64,000 bases of DNA, taken from NCBI GenBank assembly GCA_910578815.1, contig CAJTSE010000007.1, positions 105,631 to 169,630 on the forward strand, in the 5' to 3' direction. Of this stretch, positions 23,313 to 32,240 are shown piece by piece. Each line of letters opens with the position of its first letter. Position 1 is the first letter of the stretch. Both the position numbers and the translations under genes were made by a program. Source of the DNA: an uncultured Acetatifactor sp. (GTDB taxonomy: Bacteria; Bacillota; Clostridia; Lachnospirales; Lachnospiraceae). The notes beneath the pieces are model-generated. The model did no database searches. It had not been told where the DNA came from and saw only the letters and a program-made list of their open reading frames with translations.

Positions 23313-25058
23313 CTAACCGATGTTTGGTTCGCTTAAGAAGCTAATTTCCCCCGTACTGCGGCCCTCGGTTTCAAATACAATGATTTCATTTTTTCCCGGC
23401 CGCAATAACGGCGCCGGGATATACAGCCTCTTCTGGGGCCCGATCTCCCAGAATCTGCCGATGTTGAAGCCGTTTACAAAAACGCAGCCCTTGCCCCAGC
23501 CTTCCAGCTCCAGGAAGGTATCTCCCGTTTCCTCCGCCTGCAGCTCAAAACGGTAAAATGCCGGCAGCCCTTCCGTATATCCCCGGCTGAAATCCAGCTT
23601 CTCCAAATTATCAAGGGGCAGGCAGTACTGCTGCCAGTGATGGTGCATATGCCCGTTAATCTGGACGCAGCCGTCAATTCCCTTGCGCTGTTCCTCCATG
23701 CCGGGACCAAAATTCACCCGGCCCATATTTTCCATCAGGATGCTCAGCTCGTCGCCGGGCTCCGCCTCGGCACTGATTTTATGTTCTTCCAGCAATTCCC
23801 TGTCATATAGATCAAGCAGCCTTTTTCCCTTCAGAAAAATATTTGCCCTGTCATTGGCCCTGTGCAGACGGATTTTCTCCAGCCTGCGCTCATTTTGAAT
23901 TTTTGAGACATAAAGAACATAGCCGTAATACTGCCCCAGCCGCTCCATGGACCGGGTGCTGACGCTTTCCACCGGCTCCGCTATATCCTGCAGGGCCTGA
24001 AAAAGTCCCACCTTTCCCGTCTCTTTTACGCTGCCGTACGCCTTTTTGATGATTTTGGTACTGAACTCAACCTGTGGCACAGGCGCATATTTCCCGATGA
24101 TCTCACGATAAACCCGGTACTTTTCCGTAAAGTCCCCCGCCTCGGTCAAAACCGCGTCATAATCATAAGAGGTGACATCCGGCGTCAAAGCATCATAATA
24201 GTTGGAACCGTTCATAAAGCCAAAGTTTGTGCCGCCGATAAACATATAGACGTTTACATGTCCGGTCCTCAGCATCTCGTCCAGATCCGCCGCACTCTGA
24301 TTAAGATTTCCCCGCATATGTCCGCCGTTGCCCCAATGGTCAAACCAGCCCACCCAGAACTCTGCGCACATCAGGGGACCGCCCTTTACATGCTTCTTCA
24401 GAATCTCAAAGCGTTCCTTCGTATGAGAGCCAAAATTCCCCGTGGGAAGCGCTCCCTCCACGCTGCCGCCCTCCAGGCTTTCGTCCGTGGGGCCGTCCGA
24501 GGTAATCAAAGGCACCTTGATCCCGCCTGCGCGCAGCAGATCCCGCATCTGCTCCATATACTGCCTGTCATTTCCGAAATACCCGTATTCGTTTTCTATC
24601 TGCATGAGAATGACGTTTCCGCCCTCCGTGATCTGCAGCGGCTCTAAAATGGGCAGCAACACCTGATAATATTCCTGCACATGCTTCATAAAGACCGGAT
24701 CGCTCACCCGCAGCCGCATTCCCTCGCCGGACAGAAGCCAGCCCGGAAGCCCTCCGAACTCCCACTCCGCACAGATATAAGGGGATGGCCTTAAGATTAC
24801 ATACAACCCAAGCTCTTCCGCCAGCTTCACAAATTTTACCACATCACACAGGCCGTCAAAAACGAATTTCCCCTTCTCCGGTTCGTGCATATTCCAGGGA
24901 ATATACGTCTCCACCGTGTTCATCCCTATGCTTTTTAGCTTCTCCAGCCTATCCCGCCAGTATTCCGGCACAACGCGGAAGTAATGAATGCTTCCGGAAA
25001 TAATCCGAAACGGTTTCCCGTCCAGATAAAAAGTTTCTTTGATTTCAAATGTACTCAT
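23313..25058 (-). CDS. GH35 beta-galactosidase
   Basis: A 581-residue cytoplasmic enzyme (no signal peptide) that removes terminal beta-galactose from oligosaccharides. The GH35 barrel fills about residues 5-330: FRIISGSIHYFRVVPEYW, VETYIPWNMHEPEKG, RPSPYICAEWEFGGLP, acid/base Glu in IENEYGYFG and nucleophile Glu in CAEFWVGWFDHWG. C-terminal beta domains include FVNGFNIGRFWEIGPQ. Resembles BgaC-type enzymes active on beta-1,3/1,6-galactosides. Last gene of the locus, so import of galactose-containing oligosaccharides followed by internal cleavage fits. Confidence 0.93.
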   Translation of the reverse strand: MSTFEIKETFYLDGKPFRIISGSIHYFRVVPEYWRDRLEKLKSIGMNTVETYIPWNMHEPEKGKFVFDGLCDVVKFVKLAEELGLYVILRPSPYICAEWEFGGLPGWLLSGEGMRLRVSDPVFMKHVQEYYQVLLPILEPLQITEGGNVILMQIENEYGYFGNDRQYMEQMRDLLRAGGIKVPLITSDGPTDESLEGGSVEGALPTGNFGSHTKERFEILKKHVKGGPLMCAEFWVGWFDHWGNGGHMRGNLNQSAADLDEMLRTGHVNVYMFIGGTNFGFMNGSNYYDALTPDVTSYDYDAVLTEAGDFTEKYRVYREIIGKYAPVPQVEFSTKIIKKAYGSVKETGKVGLFQALQDIAEPVESVSTRSMERLGQYYGYVLYVSKIQNERRLEKIRLHRANDRANIFLKGKRLLDLYDRELLEEHKISAEAEPGDELSILMENMGRVNFGPGMEEQRKGIDGCVQINGHMHHHWQQYCLPLDNLEKLDFSRGYTEGLPAFYRFELQAEETGDTFLELEGWGKGCVFVNGFNIGRFWEIGPQKRLYIPAPLLRPGKNEIIVFETEGRSTGEISFLSEPNIG

Positions 25059-25139
25059 ACTTTGTCTTCCTTATAAAAATTGTATCATGGTATATACTTA
25101 CATTCGGCACAAACCAATCCCATAGAATTAAAGTTCATG

Positions 25140-25225
25140 GAAGAACGCTGACCTTGCGTTCTTCAAGGCGAAACTTAGATTTTCTTAGGCTGGTATTTTC
25201 CAGCCTTAGAAAATCCTTTCGCCTT
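25140..25225. repeat. Two-stem palindromic element after the GH30 gene
   Basis: First stem GAAGAACGC/GCGTTCTTC (25140-25148, 25156-25164). Second stem AAGGCGAAA/TTTCGCCTT (25165-25173, 25217-25225), whose interior holds a further paired stretch GATTTTC, TAGGCTGG and complements. Same pattern as 27006-27050. It begins two bases after the GH30 stop codon and has no T-run. Confidence 0.75.
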
Positions 25226-25227
25226 TC

Positions 25228-26883
25228 TCACTTTGTCAGTACTACCGTGGTCACGCTTCCTCCTGGAATGATCACCGGCTTTGAGGGGTCAAACGCTTCT
25301 TCCAGGGTACACTCCAGATCATAATCCTCCGAAGTTACATACATAGCGATCCGGCTGTACCCTTCCACGCCCTCCAGCACAAACTCCTGCTCTGCATATT
25401 CATCCTTGGTGGTCTTTTCGTCCGCGGGCTGCCCGTCTTTTGTTTTGTCATTGATAAATACCATCACCAGCTCCTGCTCCCCGTTGTCGTTTGTACCCAC
25501 AAAAGCTGTCGGCAGCATTTTCTCCTGCTCGCCGTCCCCGGCCTGAATGTCTACCCGCACATACCCTGGCCGGACATACCTGCTGTAATTTCCAAAGCTC
25601 CAAAGCCGCTTTAAGACCCTGTACTTCTGGCTGGACTCATCTATGTAAATCAGTCCGTCCCTGTATCCGCCGGGAGCCACGGCCACCCAGTTCTGCCAGG
25701 ACACCACATCCAGAATCCGCAAATCCTCGGCAATCTCCTGAGCGATATGAATGGCGGAATCCATGGTAAAGTCACTGCCATTTACCATCTCGCACCACTC
25801 GCTGGTACGGATCTTCACATCAGGGTAATGAACCTCCATCCAGTTCTTAAAATTCTTCTTATCCCCGGTGTCAGACCAGTAAGAATGGTTGTCAATGGTG
25901 TCAAAATGCTCCTGAAGCCTCATCGTATTTAAAATAGCGGAGGTATAGCCGACGGCATCCCCCTTCCACTCGCCGCTCTCCGGGCCGGACAGCTTCACAC
26001 CCGTCAGGGACGGTCTGCTCTCCAGTTCCTCCAGAAAGGCCACATACACCTTCGCGGTCTCCGTCTTTGCAAAGTGACATCCCTCCTGTCCGTTGTACCA
26101 ATCCCACTGAGGCTCGTTGATGGGGGAAATAAACTTCACCGGAATTCCCTCTTCTATAAAATGCTCCGCCACATCCATGCAGTACTTAGCCCATTCTGAA
26201 TAATTCTCAGGTACAATATTGGTCCTGCTGCCGCCCTCGGTCATATGGGCCATGCCGTTCTCCGTCAGCCGTACCAGCGGGCTGTTACAGAACAGCACTA
26301 CTTCCTCCGCCCCCAGCTCGCTGACTTTCTTTAAAAACCAGACCGCATTGGCATCCCTGTCAAAATCATAAACCCCCGGCTCCGTCTCAAAACACTGCGC
26401 CCTCCGATGATAGTCCCAGAATGTGCCGTTTTTGCTCTCCACCGATCCTGCCCCTAAATTAAACCTGTAACAGGTGAGACCAATGCCCTTTTCTTTGTCA
26501 AACAAAAGCGTGGCAATATCCTCCCTGGTGCTGACTCCCGTACCGTTGACATCCTTGGTGAACCCCCCCACGTACTGGCTCCACCAGGCGCCGCTGGTGC
26601 CGAAGCTTTCCATGGTCTGATAAGTAACACTTTCATCCACCACCATTTTACCGTAATTTGTCTCCTGCATCATATCCTCGCCGCTCCCATTTTTCTCATA
26701 ATCCCCCTCCGAATTTCCGCTCTCCGGTTTTCTTCCTTCTATGTTCTCCTGCCCCGAAAGGGCCATGTCCGAAGGGGATGTCCCCGAAGGGGCATGCCCT
26801 GCCCCCTCAGGCTTTCCTGCGCCGCACCCTGCCAGCATCACGACCAGCCCCAGCGCCCCTAAAATCATACCTCGTTTTTTCAT
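25228..26883 (-). CDS. GH30-family lipoprotein glycosidase (endo-beta-1,6-galactanase-like)
   Basis: A 551-residue exported lipoprotein. Lipobox LAGC with Cys20, then a low-complexity Gly/Glu/Ser linker (about 22-75), then a GH30 barrel. Acid/base Glu lies in KFISPINEPQWDWYNGQEGC and the nucleophile in IRTSEWCEM. The SPINEPQWDW form is the one seen in the GH30 endo-beta-1,6-galactanase group rather than glucosylceramidases, so the likely substrate is the beta-1,6-galactan side chain of arabinogalactan; this is an inference from motif and GH35 context. It would act at the cell surface to make oligosaccharides for the ABC importer. Confidence 0.85.
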   Translation of the reverse strand: MKKRGMILGALGLVVMLAGCGAGKPEGAGHAPSGTSPSDMALSGQENIEGRKPESGNSEGDYEKNGSGEDMMQETNYGKMVVDESVTYQTMESFGTSGAWWSQYVGGFTKDVNGTGVSTREDIATLLFDKEKGIGLTCYRFNLGAGSVESKNGTFWDYHRRAQCFETEPGVYDFDRDANAVWFLKKVSELGAEEVVLFCNSPLVRLTENGMAHMTEGGSRTNIVPENYSEWAKYCMDVAEHFIEEGIPVKFISPINEPQWDWYNGQEGCHFAKTETAKVYVAFLEELESRPSLTGVKLSGPESGEWKGDAVGYTSAILNTMRLQEHFDTIDNHSYWSDTGDKKNFKNWMEVHYPDVKIRTSEWCEMVNGSDFTMDSAIHIAQEIAEDLRILDVVSWQNWVAVAPGGYRDGLIYIDESSQKYRVLKRLWSFGNYSRYVRPGYVRVDIQAGDGEQEKMLPTAFVGTNDNGEQELVMVFINDKTKDGQPADEKTTKDEYAEQEFVLEGVEGYSRIAMYVTSEDYDLECTLEEAFDPSKPVIIPGGSVTTVVLTK

Positions 26884-27005
26884 TTTTCATATACCTCTGC
26901 CAATCCGGCTCCGACAGCAGCGCCGCCTTTACCGGTGCAAACAATTCGCGAACCAATGCAAACCCTGAAAAATCACTGCTGTCAAAGTGCCAAACCCGCA
27001 CCTGA

Positions 27006-27050
27006 GAAGAATTGCCGCAAGGCAATTCTTCCAGGCGAAACTTTCGCCTT
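27006..27050. repeat. Two-stem palindromic element after the permease gene
   Basis: Perfect stem GAAGAATTGCC-GCAA-GGCAATTCTTC (27006-27031) followed by AGGCGAAA-C-TTTCGCCT (27033-27049). It abuts the permease stop codon at 27051. Same two-stem plan as the element at 25140-25225. Confidence 0.75.
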
Positions 27051-28082
27051 TTAGCCAACCAATCCCGAATTCTCCATATTCTCCACCAGCTTCCTCTGGC
27101 CGATCAAATAAACGATTGCCAGCGGGATCAGGAAGATCAGCACCGCCGCCTGCTTCACGGCGTCAAAGGCTATATCCGTCACCAGCGGGATCTCATACCA
27201 AGTCCGCAGGGCATTCTGAATATACTCTTTATTAGCCGAGGTAAAGGTGGAGGAAAGGAGCGTACTCATATAGGCCCCCTCCGGGTTAAAGTAGTTTGTA
27301 AAATAAGTATCCCCGTAATTCCACACAAAGGAGAGAATGCCCACGGTGGAGATGATAGGTACGGCATTGGGAATCATAATCTTAAAGTAAGTCCTGTAAA
27401 AGCCACAGCCGTCAATCAGCGCCGCTTCTTCCAGTTCCTTGGGAATGTTCTTGAAGAACTGGCTGAAGAGGAAGATGAACAGACTCTGATTCACGCCAAA
27501 GCCAAACACCGCCAGCATCACCAAGGCTATAGGGTTATTAATCAGCTTGATCTCCCCCGCCGCCGTAAAAATATCCATGATGCCCAGAACGTCAAAATGG
27601 GTAAAGTAAATGTACTGTGCCAGCAGCAGCGACTGTCTGGGAAGCAGGAATACCACAATTACCAGCGCAAACACCAGCTTTCTGCCCGGAAAGTCCACTC
27701 TGGCCAGGGCATAGCCCACCATGGCCGAGAAAAACACCTGAATCACCATGATCCCTGCGGCATAGCCCACGGACTTGATGATAGTCATAACTCCCTCCGG
27801 CATCACCAGCCGCACTGCCGCCTTAAAGCTCACAGTGGAATTCTTTAAGGGAATCCAGATCACATTAGGGTTGCCCAGATCCTCTATGGAAGAAAACACG
27901 ATGGGCACCAGTTTTAAAATAGGATAAATGATGGTAAAGCAAAGCCCCAGGATCAGCACCATGGAAAATACCTTTACCACTCCCCTTTTGGAGCGGTTTT
28001 TAAACAGATAAATTGCCAGAGAGGCGTCATTTCCCGCCTTAATCTTATTTTTCTTATGGCCCATATTTTTCTTATTTTGCAT
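27051..28082 (-). CDS. Carbohydrate ABC transporter permease (MalG type)
   Basis: A 343-residue inner-membrane protein with six predicted helices after a charged N-terminal tail of about 35 residues. The EAA loop that contacts the ATPase is ELEEAALIDGCGFYRTYFKI followed by MIPNAVP. Pairs with the upstream permease, whose end it overlaps by 11 bases. Ends in the short tail LVENMENSG. It belongs to the CUT1 sugar-importer family. No ATPase gene is near, so a shared MsmX-like ATPase elsewhere is expected. Confidence 0.92.
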   Translation of the reverse strand: MQNKKNMGHKKNKIKAGNDASLAIYLFKNRSKRGVVKVFSMVLILGLCFTIIYPILKLVPIVFSSIEDLGNPNVIWIPLKNSTVSFKAAVRLVMPEGVMTIIKSVGYAAGIMVIQVFFSAMVGYALARVDFPGRKLVFALVIVVFLLPRQSLLLAQYIYFTHFDVLGIMDIFTAAGEIKLINNPIALVMLAVFGFGVNQSLFIFLFSQFFKNIPKELEEAALIDGCGFYRTYFKIMIPNAVPIISTVGILSFVWNYGDTYFTNYFNPEGAYMSTLLSSTFTSANKEYIQNALRTWYEIPLVTDIAFDAVKQAAVLIFLIPLAIVYLIGQRKLVENMENSGLVG

Positions 28083-28992
28083 TCTTTTTTACCACCTTTC
28101 CCATCAGCAGCATGACAATCCCCAGCACCGCCAGCACGTTCAGGATATAAACCACCGAAAGCGCCGACCCGATCCCGATCTTATTCTGTGTAAACGCAAA
28201 GCTGTAGGCTTCTTCGGCAATGGCTGACCTTAAGAACAAATCCACCACGGTGTAAATGACTACAAACAGCGTAATATGAATGATAGAAGGAATCGTTACC
28301 TTCCAGAAGGTCTCATAGGCCGTGGCGCCCTCCATCTTTGCCACCTCGTAAAGGCTGGGACTGATGGACTGCAGGGCCGTCAGGTACACAAGGGTCTGCA
28401 CGCCTGCCTGAGAAATCAGTTCAAATATATTTTCCACATAATTCATGATCGGAAACAAAATCCGTCTTGGCACATTCAGCACCCGCATTAAAAACACGGT
28501 GATATAGCTCCCGCTCAGCAGGCTGCTGCCCGTATCCAGCGATTCTCCGGCTCCGGTGGTCATGGTCAGCATTTCCACCACCACGTCGATCCCAAGTATG
28601 ATGGGCAGGAAAAAGATCAGCCTCACAAGGGCCCTGCCCTTAAATTTCTGATTTGCCAGCAGTGCCATAAACAGGCTGAAAATCACGATCAGAGGCACGC
28701 TGATTAACATGTTGGTGTTTTCTTCCGTAAACAGCCTTGCCATGGGCTGCGAATTCGTTGTTACCTCCGTGGCAAACAGGTCAATATAATTCTGAATGCC
28801 CACCCACTCGAAGGTCATTCCGCCGGTCTCACCCACACCGATCTTGTTAAAGGAATAAAAGATGGTATTGACCAGCGGCATCAGGAAGAAGGCAATAAAG
28901 CCGATGATAAAGGGAGAGGCAAAAATCAGCCCGTTTATCTTTTTTCTGGTTCTGTATGGAAGTTTCTTACTGCTACTGCTGCCCTTCATCAC
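28072..28992 (-). CDS. Carbohydrate ABC transporter permease (MalF type)
   Basis: A 306-residue protein with six membrane helices. The EAA loop reads YEVAKMEGATAYETFWKVTI followed by PSI. Unlike many MalF proteins, a long periplasmic-side loop (about 50-90) lies between the first helices. Overlaps its partner permease by 11 bases and starts at the stop of the DUF5696 gene (shared TGATG), so translation is coupled. First permease of the second pair in this locus. Confidence 0.92.
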   Translation of the reverse strand: MMKGSSSSKKLPYRTRKKINGLIFASPFIIGFIAFFLMPLVNTIFYSFNKIGVGETGGMTFEWVGIQNYIDLFATEVTTNSQPMARLFTEENTNMLISVPLIVIFSLFMALLANQKFKGRALVRLIFFLPIILGIDVVVEMLTMTTGAGESLDTGSSLLSGSYITVFLMRVLNVPRRILFPIMNYVENIFELISQAGVQTLVYLTALQSISPSLYEVAKMEGATAYETFWKVTIPSIIHITLFVVIYTVVDLFLRSAIAEEAYSFAFTQNKIGIGSALSVVYILNVLAVLGIVMLLMGKVVKKNAK

Positions 28993-31601
28993 TGCACCTC
29001 CTTTACAAGATAGCTCTCCGCCTCCATGACGGTTCCATCCTCCAGGGTTACATCATACAAATTATAGTTTACCGTCACCTCTGCGCCCGTGGCGTAGACT
29101 GTCCGGTACACACCGTCCGCAAGGCACTCATGCCCCGTGATCTCGCTGGTGCCGATCTTGGAGCGGATTTCTCTGCATTCCTCATACACCGCCCGGATCT
29201 GATCCTGAATCAGCGGATACTGTACGGAATAAAGGTAGCTGTAATCACTGTCCCGCAGCACATCCACATTTTTCGCCGTCACGGTAAACTTCGGATATGC
29301 TCCCGTCTCCGCAGCCTGCAGTATAAAGTAGGCCGGATTTCTGGAGGATAAATTTACATCCTCCGTAGTATAGTCGATCAATCCGTTCATCACCAGCTGC
29401 TTAAAGGGAATGGTCACGGCAAAGGTAATATAATCGCTGCTTTCCCGTGAAACATCCACGGCTATACTGCCATACCCGATCTTATCCATATGAGGATTGG
29501 TCAGCGCCAGCTCCCTGCCCTCCGCCAGCTTTGCCAGATTATCCTCCAGCACCAGGTTGCCCTGCTCGCCGCTGACAAACTCATTAAAACGGTAGTCAGC
29601 ATAATACATGCCCGCCATATCTCCCACCGACAGGTACTTATTATTTCCGGCCTGCTTTAAAAAGCCGTCCGTAACGCCGCTTAGATAACCCGGTGACAGG
29701 GTATAATAGGTATCATGCTCCATCCCGTCGGAAAGAGCGGACAGCTTGATTCCCAGCACCGACATATAGCGGGAATTCACTGCCGGATCATTGGCAAAGT
29801 CCCTGACTGCCTGTCTGGAAGCCCGAAATCCGTTGCCGCCCTCCCAGACTCTCGTCAGTGATGTTTCCAGAAACAGCGGAATGCCGTTTGCCTCTGCATA
29901 TTCCTGCACAGCTTTAAAATCCTTTTTGCTGCCGTTGCTGGCGGAAAGCCTGGCCCTGTTATTCATCCTCCCGTTCCAGCCGTTGTTAAAGACTCCGTCA
30001 TACTGTACATAAAGCAAGGTTCCCTGTAGATCCTCCATCATCGCCAACAGCTCTTCGTAATCCGTCATGGAGTATTCGCTGCTGTAAGGAATGCCCACAA
30101 AGCGCTTGGTCACGTTCAGCGCCCCCACCGCCTCCAGATACAGCCTGGCGGAACCGTCATCATAGCTCTTTTCAATCCCTTCTCTTGCGGCCAGATATTC
30201 TTTATAGCCTGCGGCCAGATCATAATAGCCCGTCTTTGCCCCGTAGAATTGGTAGCGCACCGTGCAGTCAAGATCCTGGGTCCCCGTATTCACCAGATAA
30301 TTGGCGGAATCACTGCTGTAGGGGCCGTATATTTTTGTCTTACTGTACTGCGCCAGTTCAAAGGAAGCAAAGACTTTATTATATTTGGAACTGTCTGCAT
30401 CCACGCTGGCCAGCTTCATGTGAAGATAGCCGTTTCGGTCTCCCTCTTCCACAATGGCCAGGAAGCCCTTCTCCGTCTTCTGCGCAGGCCCGTAAATCAT
30501 GCCGAATACCGGCATGTACAGCTCTTCCCCATACTGGGGCTGGAAATAATAGTCCTTGTAATAATCATTGTCATAAAAGGGCCGCTCATACTCTCTGACA
30601 TCCGCCTGATAAGAATTAAAATCCACCAGCGCGCCGCTGCCGTCGGGAATCAGAATCTGACCTTCTTCATACTGCTTTGCGGTCGCTGCCCCGAAATTAG
30701 GCAGTACGTCGATCTCCTGTATGGTATAGTAATCATTATGATTCACACAGGCCCCCACGGGAAGATGCGCCTTCAGCTCCCCTTCCTCCAGGGTGATCTC
30801 CAGCACCAGGTCAAACTGTGCCGGCTCCGCAAAGGATACGGAAAAGCCAAAGGTGTCCGCGTCCTCCAAAAGCATTTCCTGGGTATAACCCACCAGGCCG
30901 GCCACCTCAATCATCTGCGTCACGGCGCTGGCAGGGGGCGTGCCCACATAAGTCACAGCGTAGCATTCCTCCTGCAGGCTCTTCTTGTATATCAGCGAAA
31001 GTGTCTGCAGATACCTGTTTGCCTTTGTTTCCTCCAGCTCACCGCTGTCCCGCAGGCTCTCAATGCCCCCCTTAAACATCTCTTCAAATCTTTCCGGGGA
31101 CATTTTTTTCGGCAGGAATTCATAAAATCTGTTGGAGCTGCCTTCGTTCAGATTCATGTCAATCCTGACTCCATTTTCCAGCCGGTACAGCTCATAGGCG
31201 CCCAGAGCCACGCTCTGATCGTAGGAATTCCACTCATAAATGTTATTATCCTCTCCCAGGTAGGTAAGCACCAGCAGCGCCTTCTCGCTTCCGGCATCCG
31301 CGCCTTTTACGGCTGTGGAAAAAACATTTCCCCTTTCGTCCTTCACCTCAAGGGTCAGCTCTTTGGTATTGATGGACAAGGTCCTGCCGCCGTTTTCGGC
31401 CAGCACTACCTTCCCCTCTTCCTTGTCAAGCGGCTCCCCGGTTAAAGGCTCCCTGGAGGTCGTTTCCGGCACAGCGGATTTTCTGACGCTCCACACCGGA
31501 ATGCTTACCAGTACATAGAGCAATGCCGCCGCCAACAGAATCGTCAGGAAGATCTTGCCTATGGTATGCTTTGCATAAAAAGATTTTATTTTATTCACCA
31601 T
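28989..31601 (-). CDS. Membrane-anchored DUF5696 protein
   Basis: An 870-residue protein with one N-terminal membrane helix (about 13-36) and a large extracellular part. The first 300 residues look beta-rich; about 470-720 look like a glycosidase-type barrel (for example LLYVQYDGVFNNGWNGRMNN, GIPLFLETSLTRVWEGG, YLSVGDMAGMYYADYRFNEF). I recognise this as DUF5696, a family that sits in carbohydrate ABC loci of Firmicutes; no enzyme activity is established to my knowledge. A cell-surface glycosidase or glycan-binding role is plausible. Good ribosome site TAGGAGGGG. Confidence 0.75.
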   Translation of the reverse strand: MVNKIKSFYAKHTIGKIFLTILLAAALLYVLVSIPVWSVRKSAVPETTSREPLTGEPLDKEEGKVVLAENGGRTLSINTKELTLEVKDERGNVFSTAVKGADAGSEKALLVLTYLGEDNNIYEWNSYDQSVALGAYELYRLENGVRIDMNLNEGSSNRFYEFLPKKMSPERFEEMFKGGIESLRDSGELEETKANRYLQTLSLIYKKSLQEECYAVTYVGTPPASAVTQMIEVAGLVGYTQEMLLEDADTFGFSVSFAEPAQFDLVLEITLEEGELKAHLPVGACVNHNDYYTIQEIDVLPNFGAATAKQYEEGQILIPDGSGALVDFNSYQADVREYERPFYDNDYYKDYYFQPQYGEELYMPVFGMIYGPAQKTEKGFLAIVEEGDRNGYLHMKLASVDADSSKYNKVFASFELAQYSKTKIYGPYSSDSANYLVNTGTQDLDCTVRYQFYGAKTGYYDLAAGYKEYLAAREGIEKSYDDGSARLYLEAVGALNVTKRFVGIPYSSEYSMTDYEELLAMMEDLQGTLLYVQYDGVFNNGWNGRMNNRARLSASNGSKKDFKAVQEYAEANGIPLFLETSLTRVWEGGNGFRASRQAVRDFANDPAVNSRYMSVLGIKLSALSDGMEHDTYYTLSPGYLSGVTDGFLKQAGNNKYLSVGDMAGMYYADYRFNEFVSGEQGNLVLEDNLAKLAEGRELALTNPHMDKIGYGSIAVDVSRESSDYITFAVTIPFKQLVMNGLIDYTTEDVNLSSRNPAYFILQAAETGAYPKFTVTAKNVDVLRDSDYSYLYSVQYPLIQDQIRAVYEECREIRSKIGTSEITGHECLADGVYRTVYATGAEVTVNYNLYDVTLEDGTVMEAESYLVKEVQ

Positions 31602-31610
31602 GCTCCCCTC

Positions 31611-32240
31611 CTACATCCTGCGGATAAATTCCTGAACAACATCCACGATAAAGGTAATCATCTGCTCCATCAGAGTAAAGAACAGCACCCCCAGAAAAAT
31701 GATAATCGCCGCCGCCACAAAGCTTAAGGCAATGGAGGCTATGTTTTTTCCGAAGGAATATTCATGAATGGTACACAGACCGGCTACGATCATGAACAGG
31801 AACCAGACGATTCCGATGCCGGTAATCACATTCACGATCATGATTTCCTCGCGGATGATAAAATTGCTCAGGATGATCTGCACCACCATCATCAGTTCCA
31901 GCGGGATCAGCGAGTACCCGATGACCTGCGTAATATCTCCCAGCCCCCCCTTACCGTTTAAGAGGGTAGTCACAGACCAGTTGCTGACAATAAACAGTAC
32001 AAATCCCGCCACCCAGGTAGCAAAGACGGAAAGGCTGTTCATAGCCGCCACCTGGGCGGTATTCATGACAAAGCCCGTGTACTGATAGCTGACACACTGC
32101 AGAATCCCAAACAGGATAATGGAAAGCACCGCAATCAGCAGACTTCCCTTGCCCCGGAAGCGGATCTCGTAAAAGGCGTCAAAGGGATGGAAAAAGGAAT
32201 ACTTCAAATAGTACAATTTTTCTTTCATCTGCGCTTTCAT
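31611..32240 (-). CDS. Yip1/DUF1282-like membrane protein
   Basis: A 209-residue integral membrane protein with five predicted helices (first at about 34-55), preceded by a short cytoplasmic stretch (YYLKYSFFHPFDAFYEIRFRGKGS). The helix pattern and the HPFDAFYEIR start are those of Yip1-family proteins, which recur beside DUF5696 and beta-propeller genes in such loci. Its role is unknown; organising the transporter in the membrane is a guess. Starts within the end of the beta-propeller gene (ATGA overlap). Confidence 0.7.
   Translation of the reverse strand: MKAQMKEKLYYLKYSFFHPFDAFYEIRFRGKGSLLIAVLSIILFGILQCVSYQYTGFVMNTAQVAAMNSLSVFATWVAGFVLFIVSNWSVTTLLNGKGGLGDITQVIGYSLIPLELMMVVQIILSNFIIREEIMIVNVITGIGIVWFLFMIVAGLCTIHEYSFGKNIASIALSFVAAAIIIFLGVLFFTLMEQMITFIVDVVQEFIRRM

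Noticed and set aside
30249..31445. 398-codon open frame on the plus strand
   Set aside because: Lies wholly inside the DUF5696 gene on the other strand, has no ribosome site, and its translation is rich in His and Gln without a domain pattern: a shadow frame.
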